Shown: piece by piece, positions 31,301 to 43,579 of the stretch
How the letters are laid out: every line of letters starts with the position of its first letter
Position numbering within the stretch: the stretch's first letter is position 1
NCBI GenBank assembly: GCA_023374045.1
Contig: CM041776.1
Coordinates: 479,559,375 to 479,623,374, forward strand
Length of the DNA stretch: 64,000 nucleotides
From: Limonium bicolor
Lineage: Eukaryota > Streptophyta > Magnoliopsida > Caryophyllales > Plumbaginaceae
Direction of reading: 5' to 3'
Position numbers and translations under genes: made by a program
The notes under the pieces: model-generated
Seen by the model: only the letters and a program-made list of their open reading frames with translations
The model's database searches: none
What the model was told of the DNA's origin: nothing

Positions 31301-33613
31301 GACTCAGCGTAGCTGAAAAGCAAGAGTTAGTAGATAGACTGGGCATAGAAGCCTATAGTTGGAACCATATGACAAGGATCTTATAGGAAACACATTGTTC
31401 ATTCCTAATACAATTACATAAGGAACTGAAGCATATTCCTAATGGATCAACTTGACAAGAGAAACAATAACATGGGGCAAGAGTACCCGATTGCTAAACA
31501 ACTGACCGAATTAAATACGGAGGATTGTAAACGCAACAATGAACATGACGCAAGCCAGTGTAAGCATAAACCTAGTAACAAACCGTGCAGCCTTCGGCCA
31601 AGGATGCGCGAAGAACGTTGGACACGCCAACAATCACAACCAGTGAATTCTGTTGGAATAAAAGCGGAAATGAAATCATGAACGCTATAAGGATCGATGC
31701 TTATGAAATGCAAGATGGTGTAATAAAAGAAAACTGGTATAACACTACATGAATGAATAGCCAGAAACCAATGATCAGAGGAAGAACTACACAGTAGGTA
31801 GTAACTCGACCTCAACCGACAACAAGTCAGAAGAACTAAGTGAATAAACACAGAAGTATACAACAGTATGTATAATAGATTCCAGAAAACTAGATAGAAA
31901 ACCTATAATACAATAAGTTCATGCACAGTAAGAGATACCACGCGCCGGTTGAGAAACCGTATATCCTAAGATAAAAGGGATAAAAAGGTAAATATGTGAT
32001 ACGTTAAGAGTAACAAAAAGGGTGAGTTAAGCTCTAAAGTCATCAGGTCACGCAGTAGAAGCTAGTGGGCCCTGGCTCAAAGGTTTAATATACCCAGTAA
32101 GTATGAGGGAATGGCTAATTATCAATGCCTTAAAGCCGGATAGGCTAGCATCGAACTGGTTATGAGTAAATAAACTCTAATGGGAATTCTTGGTGCATGC
32201 ACTAAACCGTTAGTATGGTTAAGACCCTTTGACCAGAATACATGGTATAATAGACCGTATGGAAGCTAAAATGCTTCAGGATGCCCGAATTGAGTGAACC
32301 AATGTTCAATGATGACATATGGTAGATTACTTGGGCGTAATCCCTTTTAAGGGAGGTAGAGCGAAAAACCGCTTAGTGTAAGTTTCACGTATTAAACACG
32401 TAAATTATAATGTGCATAACACAAATGAGAATTGGTTTGATGATTGGTACTTAGGTTACATAAACATAGGTATCCATTCATAACGTAATTGTGGTAATTG
32501 CGCATAAGAGATGCAAATATCACGGATAGAAATACACCTATCTTGTAACTATAGTGTGAGAGTATTAGTAAAAAGAAGTAGAGAAACTCCTGGGGAATGA
32601 GAATCCCCATAGTATATGTATATTAAAGGTTAGACATGGCATTGCGATGCATGAGTCGGTATGAAACCGATGGAGAACCTAGAGGGAGTTGAGTTCCCTA
32701 GGTGATTGATTTGAAGCAGGTTGAGAATGAGTCATGGACGGAGCTCCACGAGTATTGTATTCCTTGGATAAATTAATTGAGATGATTGAGAATAATGGAT
32801 GAAAAGAGTAATAGTCGATGAAATGAGTCCCATAGGTAGAGAATTCCTAGGTAAAGTAATTGGAAGTAAATTGAGGATGATTGATGGACTGAATTCCATC
32901 CTTTGGAGATGTATGAATTTGTGAGTATGACTAGGAGAGTAAAAAGATAGAAAATGGAAATAATTGAATTATTTGATTGTTTGAAACTGATGTGGAAGTC
33001 GAACTTGATCCTGATCAGATCAAGGGAAACTGAACACAAATTGGGGCGGAAAGATAGTTTGACACTGATGCTGATCTCATCAAGGTCGAGTGACTCTTGA
33101 AGCTCCCTTCAAGTGGCCACAAGTAATCACGCATAGAATAGATGTAATGAGTATAAGTTGGACTTGGAGTTGATTGTGTTTTTCAAAAAGGATTTCTTTC
33201 TAACTAATATTTACAAGAAGGATTTTCCTTCAAATTTGGGAATGAAGATTAGTTTTGAAACCACTGCACCAGACGAGCACGGTGGGACGGTGGCAGTGTG
33301 TGTTGTGTATTTGTCTAAGAACATTGGGATCATAGGAAAGAGTTTTTGCATTGCTTCGGATAGCTTGCATTGTATGTATGTATATATCATGTATTATAAA
33401 ACCAGATGGGTGGTTGGAATGCGGATTATAGTGATCGTATTGCTTGCAATTGTATTGTGGAGTGCTTGCACGGGGTGTATTGTACTTGTATTGTATTGTA
33501 TGTAAATACCTTGTGTAATGGATCGGATAAATTGTAAGGATGTATGAATGTATGTATGATTTTGGCAATTGTGATGTCAAATGAGTAAAGATAGCAATTC
33601 ACCAACTTTGACC
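28368..33613 (+). other. Element A internal region, right part (non-coding)
   Basis: Starts with the right TSD copy GGAAC. About 5.2 kb without a recognisable gene. Small open frames (up to 138 codons) on both strands have no family signature. Blocks match element B, for example around 28590 with 40625, 29330 with 41430, and 30300 with 42005. B has nothing matching 30350-33648. Confidence 0.6.
28595..28614. other. Conserved palindrome in the LARD interior (A copy)
   Basis: GCACTTG and CAAGTGC arms around CCACGA. The element B counterpart (40629-40648) is GCACTTGC and GCAAGTGC around CATA. The flanking ACTT(G/A)GTAAAGTACC about 50 bases downstream is also shared. Confidence 0.65.
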
Positions 33614-33648
33614 AACTTTGAGGGCAAAGTTCTTTAAGGGGGGTAGAT
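33614..33648 (+). promoter_or_regulatory. Element A PPT with upstream hairpin
   Basis: PPT AAGGGGGGTAGAT (33636-33648) abuts TGAAATACCCC. Arms AACTTTG (33614-33620) and CAAAGTT (33625-33631) form a 7-bp stem four bases upstream. Element C has the same arrangement with GACTTCG/CGAAGTC. Confidence 0.85.
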
Positions 33649-35331
33649 TGAAATACCCCGGACTTAATTAAGGTGATTAAATCATTATAATATGCAATTT
33701 AAGGGCCTAATAGTGCCTAAGGAATATTGGTGAAGAAAATAAAAACCAAAAGAAAAGAGAAAACGCTTAAAAAGAGAAAAATGTAAAAATGAGTGTTACA
33801 CAACCATAGGAGGTATGTGACCTTGACTAGGATTCTAGATGGGTTCCAAAGGATTAATTATTCCTAAATAAACATGTGGGAACAATTCCCGAAGAAAACG
33901 GATCCAAAAAATGAATTAAAACCACAAACGAACCTTAAAGCGCGTTTTTTGAGGAAACCGGGAAAACACGACTTTAAGTGGGTTAAATAGACCCGTAATA
34001 ATTTTAGTCAATCAAATGACTATAATTATACATTACTAAAGGTCAGGAACCATTAAAATTAATTAAACGAGAAAATTCCAGAACGGGTTCCGGTGAGTGA
34101 ATAGTGTAAAAACGAGAACTTTTGGGGTGTAAATGGTAAATAGACCAAACATTCCCCTCCATTATGTAAATAAAAGACTGGCTCCCTCTCTTATATGTGG
34201 GTCACGTTTTTAATCAGACCTCCCCCTCTCCTAACTCTCTCATTCACTAGGAAAACAAAAGAAGAAAGTAAAAAGTAATAAAGTAGGGGAAAAGTAGAAA
34301 GAGAAGTCTGACTCTCTCTCCTCCTCATTACCCTCTCTCACGTTTTCATACCCCCTTCAGACTTCCTTCTTCTTCTTCTTCCTCCAGACCCTAACCAGGC
34401 GATTTGAAGAAGAGCTCCAGCCCTCATCCTCTTCCTCCATCTTCAAGGTGCACACAAAGTTCAAATGCCACAAAAAATATACCGTTGAATTCCCCTCGCT
34501 TTGGATACCGTTTTCCACCCTTCAAAAATCAAGAAACTTGAACTTCATCTCCATGGGTGTAGCTCTCCTTGAAGCTTGAAGGTGACCATTTGGAGCCCCA
34601 TCTTCTTCTTGTTGTTCTAAGGTAAGAAAAGGACTCAAAGCTCTTCTTTTCCCAGCTTTCCCTTGTGAAATGAAAAGCCAACGTTTGAACCCTACCATTC
34701 CTCCTTGTCCAGCTGGTTGATAATCTTCAAAGGTGTGCTGGAGCCTTGCCATTTTACTACCCAAAGCTTCATCTAAAAGTTCAAGGTAATACTTCCTTAG
34801 AGTTTTAAGTATTTTCTTACAAGTTAGGGTTTGATTCCTAAGTTAGAAAACTTACTAGCCTTGTGGTGTATCCCATGGGAATGTGGCTGTAGCATTACTG
34901 ATTTCATAAGTAAAGAACAAAGAAAAGGAGAAGAAGGAAGGAGAAAGGAAGAAAAGAAAGAAAACTAGCAAATTCAAGATAAATGAACTTACCCTTGAGC
35001 TAGTTTTGTATGTAATGTGAAACAGAATTTTAAATGCTTGAGTATGGGGAAATTTACATGGTTTAAGTATTGATTGTGCTACTGCATAATGAGGAAAATA
35101 TTAAGTTAGGTTGAGGCTGTTTTGAGTGATGATCCAAGGCTTGGAAGCTAAAGGAAGTAAATGGTAAATGTGCTGGAAATTAGTGTTGTTGTTGTCTTGA
35201 TTGAACAGGGATGTAAAACTAAGTGAATGAGCAAAATAATGTGGTAAGAATGTTATAATTGTAGGGAACCTCTGTCAAAATTTACTTAGGAACTTGGTGA
35301 CATAAGTGTGAAATGGTGAAGGAAGAACCTA
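33649..35331 (+). repeat. Element A 3' LTR, first part
   Basis: Begins TGAAATACCCCGGACTTAAT after the PPT and breaks at 35331 where element B starts. Contains a CT-rich stretch (about 34300-34400). No gene seen. The 5 bases before B, ACCTA, would be its TSD, but no partner can be confirmed because B is truncated. Confidence 0.75.
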
Positions 35332-38300
35332 TGAAATACCCCAAACCTTGATATGTGGTTTAAATATCAAACTATGTTATATAAAGGCTAAAAAGTGCCT
35401 TAGAAACATCAGTGGACAATTTAAAACATAGTGAAGTGCAATAAAGCACTAAGACACAGTTTGAGCAAAAATGCTCTAAGCTATGAGTGACTTGGTTAGG
35501 ACCCAAAGAGCCTACCAAGACTAAATAATATTCAATTGTGATTTAATAAGGCTATTAAGTCCTTAGGAAACTTTGGTAGACAATGAAACCAAACAAAACA
35601 AAAATAAATACCTTAAAGTCAATAAGAGCAAAAATGTGCTCTAAGCTTGGGATAAATTTGTAAAAGACCTAATGGTCATACCTATACCTTATAAATATGT
35701 TAATGAACATATTAAATCAATTACCAAAGAAAACCAAGCTTGAAAACAAGTTAAAACACAAAATGTGCTTTAAGGAGTCTTAAAGCACGTTTTTGAAAAA
35801 TTGTCTTGTAAATGAGTTTTGAATGGCTAAATGTCCATCATTACTCTTTAATTAACAGTGTACTATATAGTATCACATTTGGAAGTCTATATCAATGGGA
35901 AATCAAAAATTTCACTTCTATGTGCCTTGTTTTAGTGAATAGTGATTTTTATAAGCTAGTTTGTAACATATGATGTTATAAGTAATTAAATGAGTCAATA
36001 AAGACTATATTACCCCTAGGCTTAAAAGGGGGCCGGTTTTTGTAGTAGTGAGTCACCAAACATGTTACCTTATTAAGTAAATAAAGATGACTCATAAGTT
36101 ACTATTTGCTTTAAGTCATAAATATCTTCAAAAACAAAACCAAACTCACTTCTCTCATTTCTTCCTTCATTTCACACGGTTCCCTTCTTCTTCTACCTCT
36201 CTTCTCTTCTGTTCTCACGGTGAAGCTACAGCACCAGCACCATTTCACCATCTTCCATTGTCAATATCTCATGATTCACTTAACCAAATCAAAAACAAAC
36301 ACCACCATTCTCTTCCTCTCATCAAGCTCTTCATTCCTACCCTCTCAAAACTTCAAGAGCCCCATTTCGGTGCCATGGAGTTCCACCATTGATGGAGCTT
36401 GAGCTTGTCTTTCCACACATTATTGATCTCCTTTACTTCTAGGTAAGGAATCTCAAAGAAAAATCAAGTTTCCTCTCCTTTTAGTACATGGCCGAAAATT
36501 CACCTCACCATGGTGTCTTTACCTTGCTTGTTTTAGCTTCATTTGAATCTTCCAAGGGCTAGGAGGAGTCCTCTCTTGATACTTATTCAAGTTCTCTTCC
36601 AATTCCAAGGTAAAACAATTACCTTAATGTGATAAAACAATATGTGTAATTAGGGTTTACAATGAGATGAAGCATAATGCTTGAATACTCATTCTATTAT
36701 TTGTACATTGTTTAGAAGTTGACAAACAACCAAACACCCCACCGGTTTCACAAGGAAACAAGAAAGAAGTTGTGAGGAAAAAGAGGTAAACAAGCTATCT
36801 CAATGTAGTTTAAATGCCTTAGGAAAATGAGCTTGATTTGCCTAATAAATTACCTAAGGAGCCAATGGTGAATGACCTAGTGAAATGCTCTCAAGGAGTT
36901 TATTAAAGGAATATGTATTGTTGGGTGTATTTGCAGGTCAAAGGCATTACTATGTGGGAAATTCAGTGTTTATGGTTTATGCAATTTAAGGGCCTAAGAG
37001 CCATGTTATTTAAGGGCCTAAGTGCCAAGCAATTTAAGTTATGCACTATATTGTGATGTTGCTAAATGTGTGAAGTTTGTGTATAAAAATGTGTTTGATG
37101 GATTTTAGGTGTTTTGAATGAAATAAGGTAAAAACCTAAGTGTTTGGATGTGAGTATATACAAGAGAAGCTATGGCCAAATTTGGGAAAATGTGTGAGAA
37201 GTTCTAAGTGTTTTAAATGGTTTTGATGAACTAGGAAGTGTTAAAGGTGAATAAATGTTTACTTGAGAAGAAAACATGTGTTAAGGTGATTTAGAGTGAT
37301 GCAAGGATTTAGGTGTTATCTTGGAAGTTCTAGGAATTCAATGTGTGTTTTGAGGATGTATTTAAGTCTTGGAGGAGTTTGTTTAAGGTTTAGGTAATGT
37401 TGGTATCCAAGGAATAAGTGATGATTAGGTAAGATGTGAAAAAGGAGATTTAGTTAGTAAGAAAAGAAGTTTGAGAGATGATGTTAAGGTGTAGAGGAAA
37501 CCCTTGGTGTAGCGGTCATTATTGGTGAACTACCACTTATAATCATAAGGAGAAAACATCCCAAGTGCTAGGAACTTTGTAAGAGTTTTGTGGAGGATAA
37601 AATGGTTTTGGTGAGTGATTTAAAGAGTTTAGCACATGGATAAAGGTGTGTTTGAAGTGCCCAAATGAGGTTAGGTATACTAGGATATGTGGGGTGAAGT
37701 TTTGGAGTTGAATGTAAAAAGGAAAACAAAGATTTGGGGCAGACCGACTTGCGACCGGACTTGCAAGTTCGGTCGGGCCCAGTTTACCCTGCGAGAATTA
37801 GCTTCTGGAATGGACCGGACATAGGACCGGACTTACAAGTCCGGTCGGTAGAAAATTTTGACGGAAATGGTTCTGGAATCGACCGGACTTGGGTAAGTCC
37901 GGTCGGCAAGTCCGGTCGGACCAAAACATGGTTTAAGGTTATGAAATGATATGTAATGATGGGGTTGATAGGTAAAGATGTTAAGGTTGTTAAGGACATG
38001 TTAGGTGAGTTTAAAGTGGCAATTAAGTGGGGAAATTGTATCAAAATGTAAAAGTAACACAAGTTAAAATGTAAGTTATGTACTATTAACGGGGAAAGTT
38101 AAGCATTAGACATTAAATAATCAAGCAAACCCCGATGTTAATAAAAACACATGTGATGTTAACAGTTGTTCGAGAATCGCTCGAGGAACATAAGTGGACG
38201 TGGTAAAGTGGACTCCGGTGACAGGTATGGTTTTCTTGCCAACCTGTGTCCTACCGGATTACACCGTCTTGTATGCCAATGTTTTTCTGTATGTTTGCCA

Positions 38301-39796
38301 CGTTGTAAGATTAAACATGTAATGAGTTTACAGTATTCATTTATGTGGCTGTACAACTCCGATACCATTTAACCTCGGAAGTGTTAACCTTAGTTATCTG
38401 AGTCTAGGATCACATGAGAGTTCGGTATTCGGAGTAAACGACCCGAACCATGGGACGTTCTAGCTAGCCACGGCTATGCGTGTGTAATTGTGTGATATGG
38501 GTTGTTGAATGTAGGGATCTCCCTTGTGTGTTTAACCCAGTGTAATTCTGTATTGTGGTAGTTATGATAGACTCCATAGTGGGGTTCTAACTAATATCTA
38601 AAGTAAGTATGTACTACAGTGGTGAGGAATCCGGTTTGGCCGGTCGCGCGTGTTTGGGAGAGGGTATCCTTCCTAGCCTTACCCTTCTCTTTGTTATGGT
38701 TGTTTCCCTCACGGGTTATGATCTCCCATTAGCTTACTCCAAAGCTTAGCTATTATGACTTATGATCGGTTTAGGGGGAACATGTGTTTGTGGTGTGTTC
38801 GGGCCTCCAAACCCGAACCGCCTTAACTTAAGTTACTCGTCCGACTATTAGGACGGTAAAGAGTGTTGTTGTTATTGTATAAAGAGCTTATCATGAGACT
38901 GGCAACATTCTCTAGGCTCACCAGTGTATAAGCAATGTTTGGGTCGGTTCCTAAGAGAACCATTCCCGTTATGTTATGTATTTTGTTGTGATGCAATATC
39001 TATTGCGGTGTTATGTTGTACACGTGGAAACGTGCAAAGTGTGGTTATGTGTTGCTATGTAGTGTATGTTATATGTTGTATAATGTGTAGTATGTGGATC
39101 ATGGTTATGAATCCAGTTTGAGAAAAGAGGCGTTTAAGGATAACCCGATTAAGGGTAAGTGTCGTCTATTAAGGAAGTAGCTCCATTAGAGGAGGAACCC
39201 TCTGGGATAAGAATACCAGATGACTTATTAAGTAAGGAATATATTATCCGTTTGTTGAGCCCTTGAGGCTAAATGTTTGTGATGTGTGTTTACTGTTAAC
39301 ATGCATGATTTAAATATAATCAACCGCATGTAAGACGACAATTAGTTGTGCGTGGCCCGGTAGCATGTGGGCTGCGGGATTACCATACCAGCAAAGGTGC
39401 TGAGCCCCTTGGGGGCCACCCTTTCTCTTCTTTTCCTATTTCAGGTAAGAGAGCTGGAAGCCGTTCGTGAGTAGGACGGGGTAGACATTGTACATGGGTA
39501 AACATTTAAGTGTATATACAGTAGGTGTAGTAAGACCGAAATTGTTGTCGGCACTAGTTTATTAATACTCGGTATAGTTGGAAGGTGTATGTTGTTGTTG
39601 TTGTTAATGGAAAGGGATAGTAATGTGTAGTCGCTCGGGAATTTAGCCCATCAGACCGGTACAATGTGTATGTATTAGCCTTGTTAGCCACGTGGGTGGC
39701 TAACGGCGTGTAACACCAACGAGTTAAGTAATGTGATGAGGTTGTTTTTCCGCTGCAGTTTATTGTAAGTGTGTTAATGTTGGATGGGGTGTTACA
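35332..39796 (+). repeat. Element B 5' LTR (4.5 kb)
   Basis: TGAAATACCCCAAACCTTGA to GGGGTGTTACA. It contains the CCGGAC palindrome cluster (37742-37922) and the GCTGAGCCCCTTGGGGGC hairpin followed by CAGGTA near 39400-39447. Open frames inside are short and unconvincing. Confidence 0.85.
37742..37922. repeat. CCGGAC/GTCCGG palindrome cluster in the B LTR
   Basis: Palindromic units GACCGGACTTGCAAGTTCGG (37753), GACCGGACTTACAAGTCCGG (37824) and GACCGGACTTGGGTAAGTCC (37881), plus single arms. Each can fold on itself or with its neighbours. Confidence 0.8.
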
Positions 39797-39801
39797 AAAA
39801 G

Positions 39802-39826
39802 TGGTATCAGAGCGAAGTATCGCTCT
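39802..39826 (+). promoter_or_regulatory. Element B PBS with overlapping hairpin
   Basis: TGGTATCAGAGC at 39802-39813, five bases after the LTR end. AGAGCGA (39809-39815) pairs with TCGCTCT (39820-39826). Confidence 0.88.
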
Positions 39827-42069
39827 GATGACTGAATTACCGAGCTTAGGAAGTACCGAGTTAGGATTTAAGTACTTTGGTTTAAGGGTTGAGTGATAGC
39901 GTGAGAGATACGCTAGTTAGGAACTACCAGTGACTACTGGGAAACCTACAATATCCATCCCACCCTCCACAGTCCCTGTTTTATAACTTGGGAAAGAACG
40001 CCAGAGAGATGGAAGTCCTCTCTTACTCTGGAAAACCCGATCTGGCTGTTATTAAGTACCACTGTGAGTACGGAGAACCTGTCATACGGTGGATCCCGAA
40101 ATGTGGGAATCCCGGAGATGGTTTCCATTTGAACAATGTTAACCGCATTTAATAGCGAAGAATGAAGAATTTTGTGTATAAGAGAATAGAATTTCTGGCA
40201 ACCTGGGTCGACATGCAGAGCAGTCGAGAATAACCAGTTTGCAACGCACCAATCGTGCAACAGGCAAGAAGTGGATTAGTAAAACCCGAGACGAGTGTCT
40301 ACGGGACCACAGTTGATAAATAATACACCAACGGTATACCAACCGACAAGGGAACTACAACGTAGTGCCCAAACAAGAGACAAGTCCCAGTAACCACGAC
40401 AAGTGCGTGGAACGGGCTATAAAGAGGATACGATACTAAGTAAAGAGGGACTCCAAGAGTGGGAGACACCCCAGTTGATAATTACCATATGAATACAGTG
40501 AGGAGTTATCCAGAGGGTTATTATCAAGGCAGTGAGATCAGTAAGGGCCAGCAAGGCCACTGATGACAATATGGATAAAAACAATACCACAACCGGTAAG
40601 TGCTAAACCGATAGCCAGTTAGCATGGCGCACTTGCCATAGCAAGTGCTGCTATAACAGGGCTGTTCGGGAAATTTATAACTACTACAAGTACTTGGTAA
40701 AGTACCATAAGGTTAAATGTGATCGTCATAACAGTGGAAGGGCCTGTTAGCCTAACCTCTGTAATTGGAAGTACACCAGTCAGCAAGAAGCTAGACTTGG
40801 TTAAGGTAAGAAGATGTTGTGAAACCATGAAAATTTTCTTTCAAACTCAGATTTACTCAAACCCTTCTCTTTTCAAAACCAGATTTTCCTTCAAACCAAC
40901 ACTTCTTTCTAACCTTCTTTTAAACCAAACCAGTGAAACCAGGGGCAGTTGACAAGGATACAACAGTGGATAAACTTTCCCTCGATTAAGTTCGGGAAGC
41001 ATGGAATGAATATTGTCACGGGACAATATAAGGGAGCTGACAACAGAATACTTCACCTAGGCGTGTGACGGACACTACAAGTGTACCAACTGTAATGTGG
41101 GACGACCGCACTCCGATAGGAGCTTGTGGGCCTGACAGACCTACTTATGGGTTAGTTGGGTAAGTAGTAATGTATCAGTATGGTACCCCACATATGTATA
41201 CAAGTAGAGTCCGAAACACGGGAAGTAGTCGACTCCGTTCTACGGTCAGCAGTATAAGTCAAACAACAGCTAAGGATTACCATGAATGGTTGAAGTAGAG
41301 GAACCCAGTTAAGATAACTAGGCTAAAGGAATTAGTGAATTCCTTTCAACGAAATGCTTAAGAGTCAGGAGGTGCGAAGTGCACTAACTGAATGTAAGGA
41401 CATCGTATATGACTTAAGGATCCTCAGGGATAAACATGATAGCTGGAACGGTGACCCAGCCTGTACATGGCAAGCAGATGCCTAATGTGGACACATTAAT
41501 GTGCAATGAACGGGATGAAACTCCCAGAATGAGTACTTACACTACTAGGAAATGTTGATCTTCACAAAAAGGAGATAATAAGCCATTTAAGAACGCAAAC
41601 GGCGTGGCTAATGGAATGTACCAATAAGTGTGAAACAAATGTAAGGCATAACGTAACAACACCCAGGAGCAATCCTTGAGGGGTGTTCGCATCAACAATT
41701 GTTGAACGAAATGCACGATAGAAACACAAGGGTTGAAACTAACACCCAGTTTAGACATAAGTTGTCAGGAGACGGACTGACAAACCTAAGGGGCATCCCG
41801 TGAAAGGAAACGTGATGCAACGACCTTGTAATATTGTACAGAGAAGTACATGTGTGTGGACAGCCTACAATGAGCCCAACTCAAGGCAAATAAGGCTTAT
41901 AAGCCATAAGCAGGATATGTTATATAAATTCGATTGATGGTAGAAGTTTATGTTGTATAAGTGAATAGAGTGGTAAACGAACCACTGCATTAAGAGTGAG
42001 GATACCTCTCGATATTGTGACACCGCAGGAGCGGTAGTTATGTGAATCAAGTTCAAGAAATATGTTAAG

Positions 42070-43579
42070 GATGGACGATGTTATAGGATTCGAATAGTTG
42101 AACACCGAAGGAGAGTCGGTGAGTCCAAGGACAACGGTGAATGGTATGATTTTCTCATGTCCTGTATGCTACCTTGGCTACTCTGATTTGTGTGTTAGTA
42201 TGCTATGTGATCACCTAAACAAGATAAAACGTATGAATCGGATTTATTGCACCATCTTGTACTTGTAGTGTATTGTTTGTTGCTGTTTGTATTTGAACTC
42301 TTAGTTTGTATAATTCATGAAATGTATGAATGATGATAAGGTGCTTGAATGTGGTTGTGCATTTGTGCTAACCCTTGACTTAGTGATTGTGAACTGATTC
42401 TCACTAACTCACTAACTATGTAACCCCTCTAACTTTGAGTAAATTGGTATATTGGAAGTATGTAAGAAGCCCGATATAGTTTCGGCCACGCGTGAGGATG
42501 AAGAGACACAAGAGGTTGGATCCGATTCCTGGCCTTAATCTTTTCCATGGTCCAAACCCCTTAAATGGGTAGCAACCTGGATTAGTGAGCCACCCTAAAG
42601 CCCGGTGGTGGGACGGTGTAGTCCCTGCCCGGAGGTCACACCGACTTAACTTGAGTATAATGTAAGTAAGTAAGTAAGAAAGTAAGTAAGTATTTGTATG
42701 AGTAAGACTAAGACTGGTGTAAGTCATATGGTCCAGAGTAAAAGAGTAAAGAACATCTGATTAACCCGGATGGGTAAATGGCTAACAAGGAATGAAGTAT
42801 AGATCTATGAAGTGTATTACCTTGTTGACTGACTTGTGAATTGTATCCCATTGTAAGTACGGTATCCTTGTGTGAATGTACCTTGTATGTATGTGCCTTG
42901 TATGATTGTAATGCCTTCTGTAATAGCATGTATGCATGTATAAAATGAACCACATGTATTCGACCAAGTAGTCGGCGTACCCCGTTAGCACGCGAGATAT
43001 GCGAATTTCATATGCAGCTTTTGCTGAGCCCCTTGGGGCACTATTTTTATTTTCCAGGTACCCGACAAAGCTAAGAGGTCGGAAGTGAGACCGGGCTGTT
43101 ATGTCTAGTATTATCTAGGGATTTATTTAATGATGTATTGATTTGTATAAGGGTTGTAGCCATTTGAATTGCTGGTGTACCAAGCGGTACACCCTTATGT
43201 ACTTGGAAGCACGTAGAATTGTGAGAACATGGGTAGGAGGCTAGACTCTTAATGAGTATGTATAGACATGTGGATTATGTTGTACTTTGGTATTGTAATT
43301 TAGGAAACTCGGTGTATTGTATGGTAAGTATTGAGCAATGTAATGAATGAAGGATTGTATGTACTCGGTTTGTAATTGACGTGTGGATTGTATTTTGGTT
43401 AGTACTCGGATATTCCGGTCCATCAGACCGATGCTGTAATGGAAGTAGGCCTTGTTAGTCACGTGGGTGGCTGACGGCATTGTATCACCCGCCGCTGTGT
43501 AAGGAATTATCCGCTGCATATGTATGTAGGTTTGAGATGATTAGACGGTAATGACGGGATTAGCGGTAGGGGTGTTACA
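42070..43579 (+). repeat. Element A 3' LTR, second part
   Basis: From the ATAGTTGAACACCGAAG-type block (which also occurs in LTR D, near 48985 on -) to GGGGTGTTACA. The last 519 bp match 20758-21276. It includes GCTGAGCCCCTTGGGGC at 43023 and CAGGTACCCGA at 43055. Confidence 0.8.

Larger units (their letters stand above)
35332..42070 (+). mobile_element. Element B: truncated LARD-like copy nested in A
   Basis: Complete 5' LTR, PBS and the first roughly 2.27 kb of non-coding interior, homologous to element A up to about A position 30345. There is then no PPT and no 3' LTR. The sequence passes directly into element A's LTR at about 42070 (boundary placed by homology, uncertain by tens of bases). 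A deletion must have removed B's right half and probably part of A's LTR. Confidence 0.75.
20758..43579 (+). mobile_element. Element A: non-coding LARD-like element with Tekay-type ends (nested)
   Basis: The 5' LTR tail (20758-21276) and 3' LTR tail (43061-43579) are the same length and almost identical. A tRNA-Met-type PBS follows the first. AAGGGGGGTAGAT precedes the second LTR's start TGAAATACCCC at 33649. After removing the solo LTR, the internal part is about 6.0 kb with no gag or pol in any frame, which fits a large retrotransposon derivative. It is interrupted three times: by the Ogre-like element in the 5' LTR, the solo LTR in the interior, and element B in the 3' LTR. It ends inside a Copia gag relic. 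Confidence 0.82.

Noticed and set aside
31447..31863. 138-codon frame on - in element A
   Set aside because: Cys/Leu/Ser-rich, no domain, and in the non-coding part of the LARD-like element.
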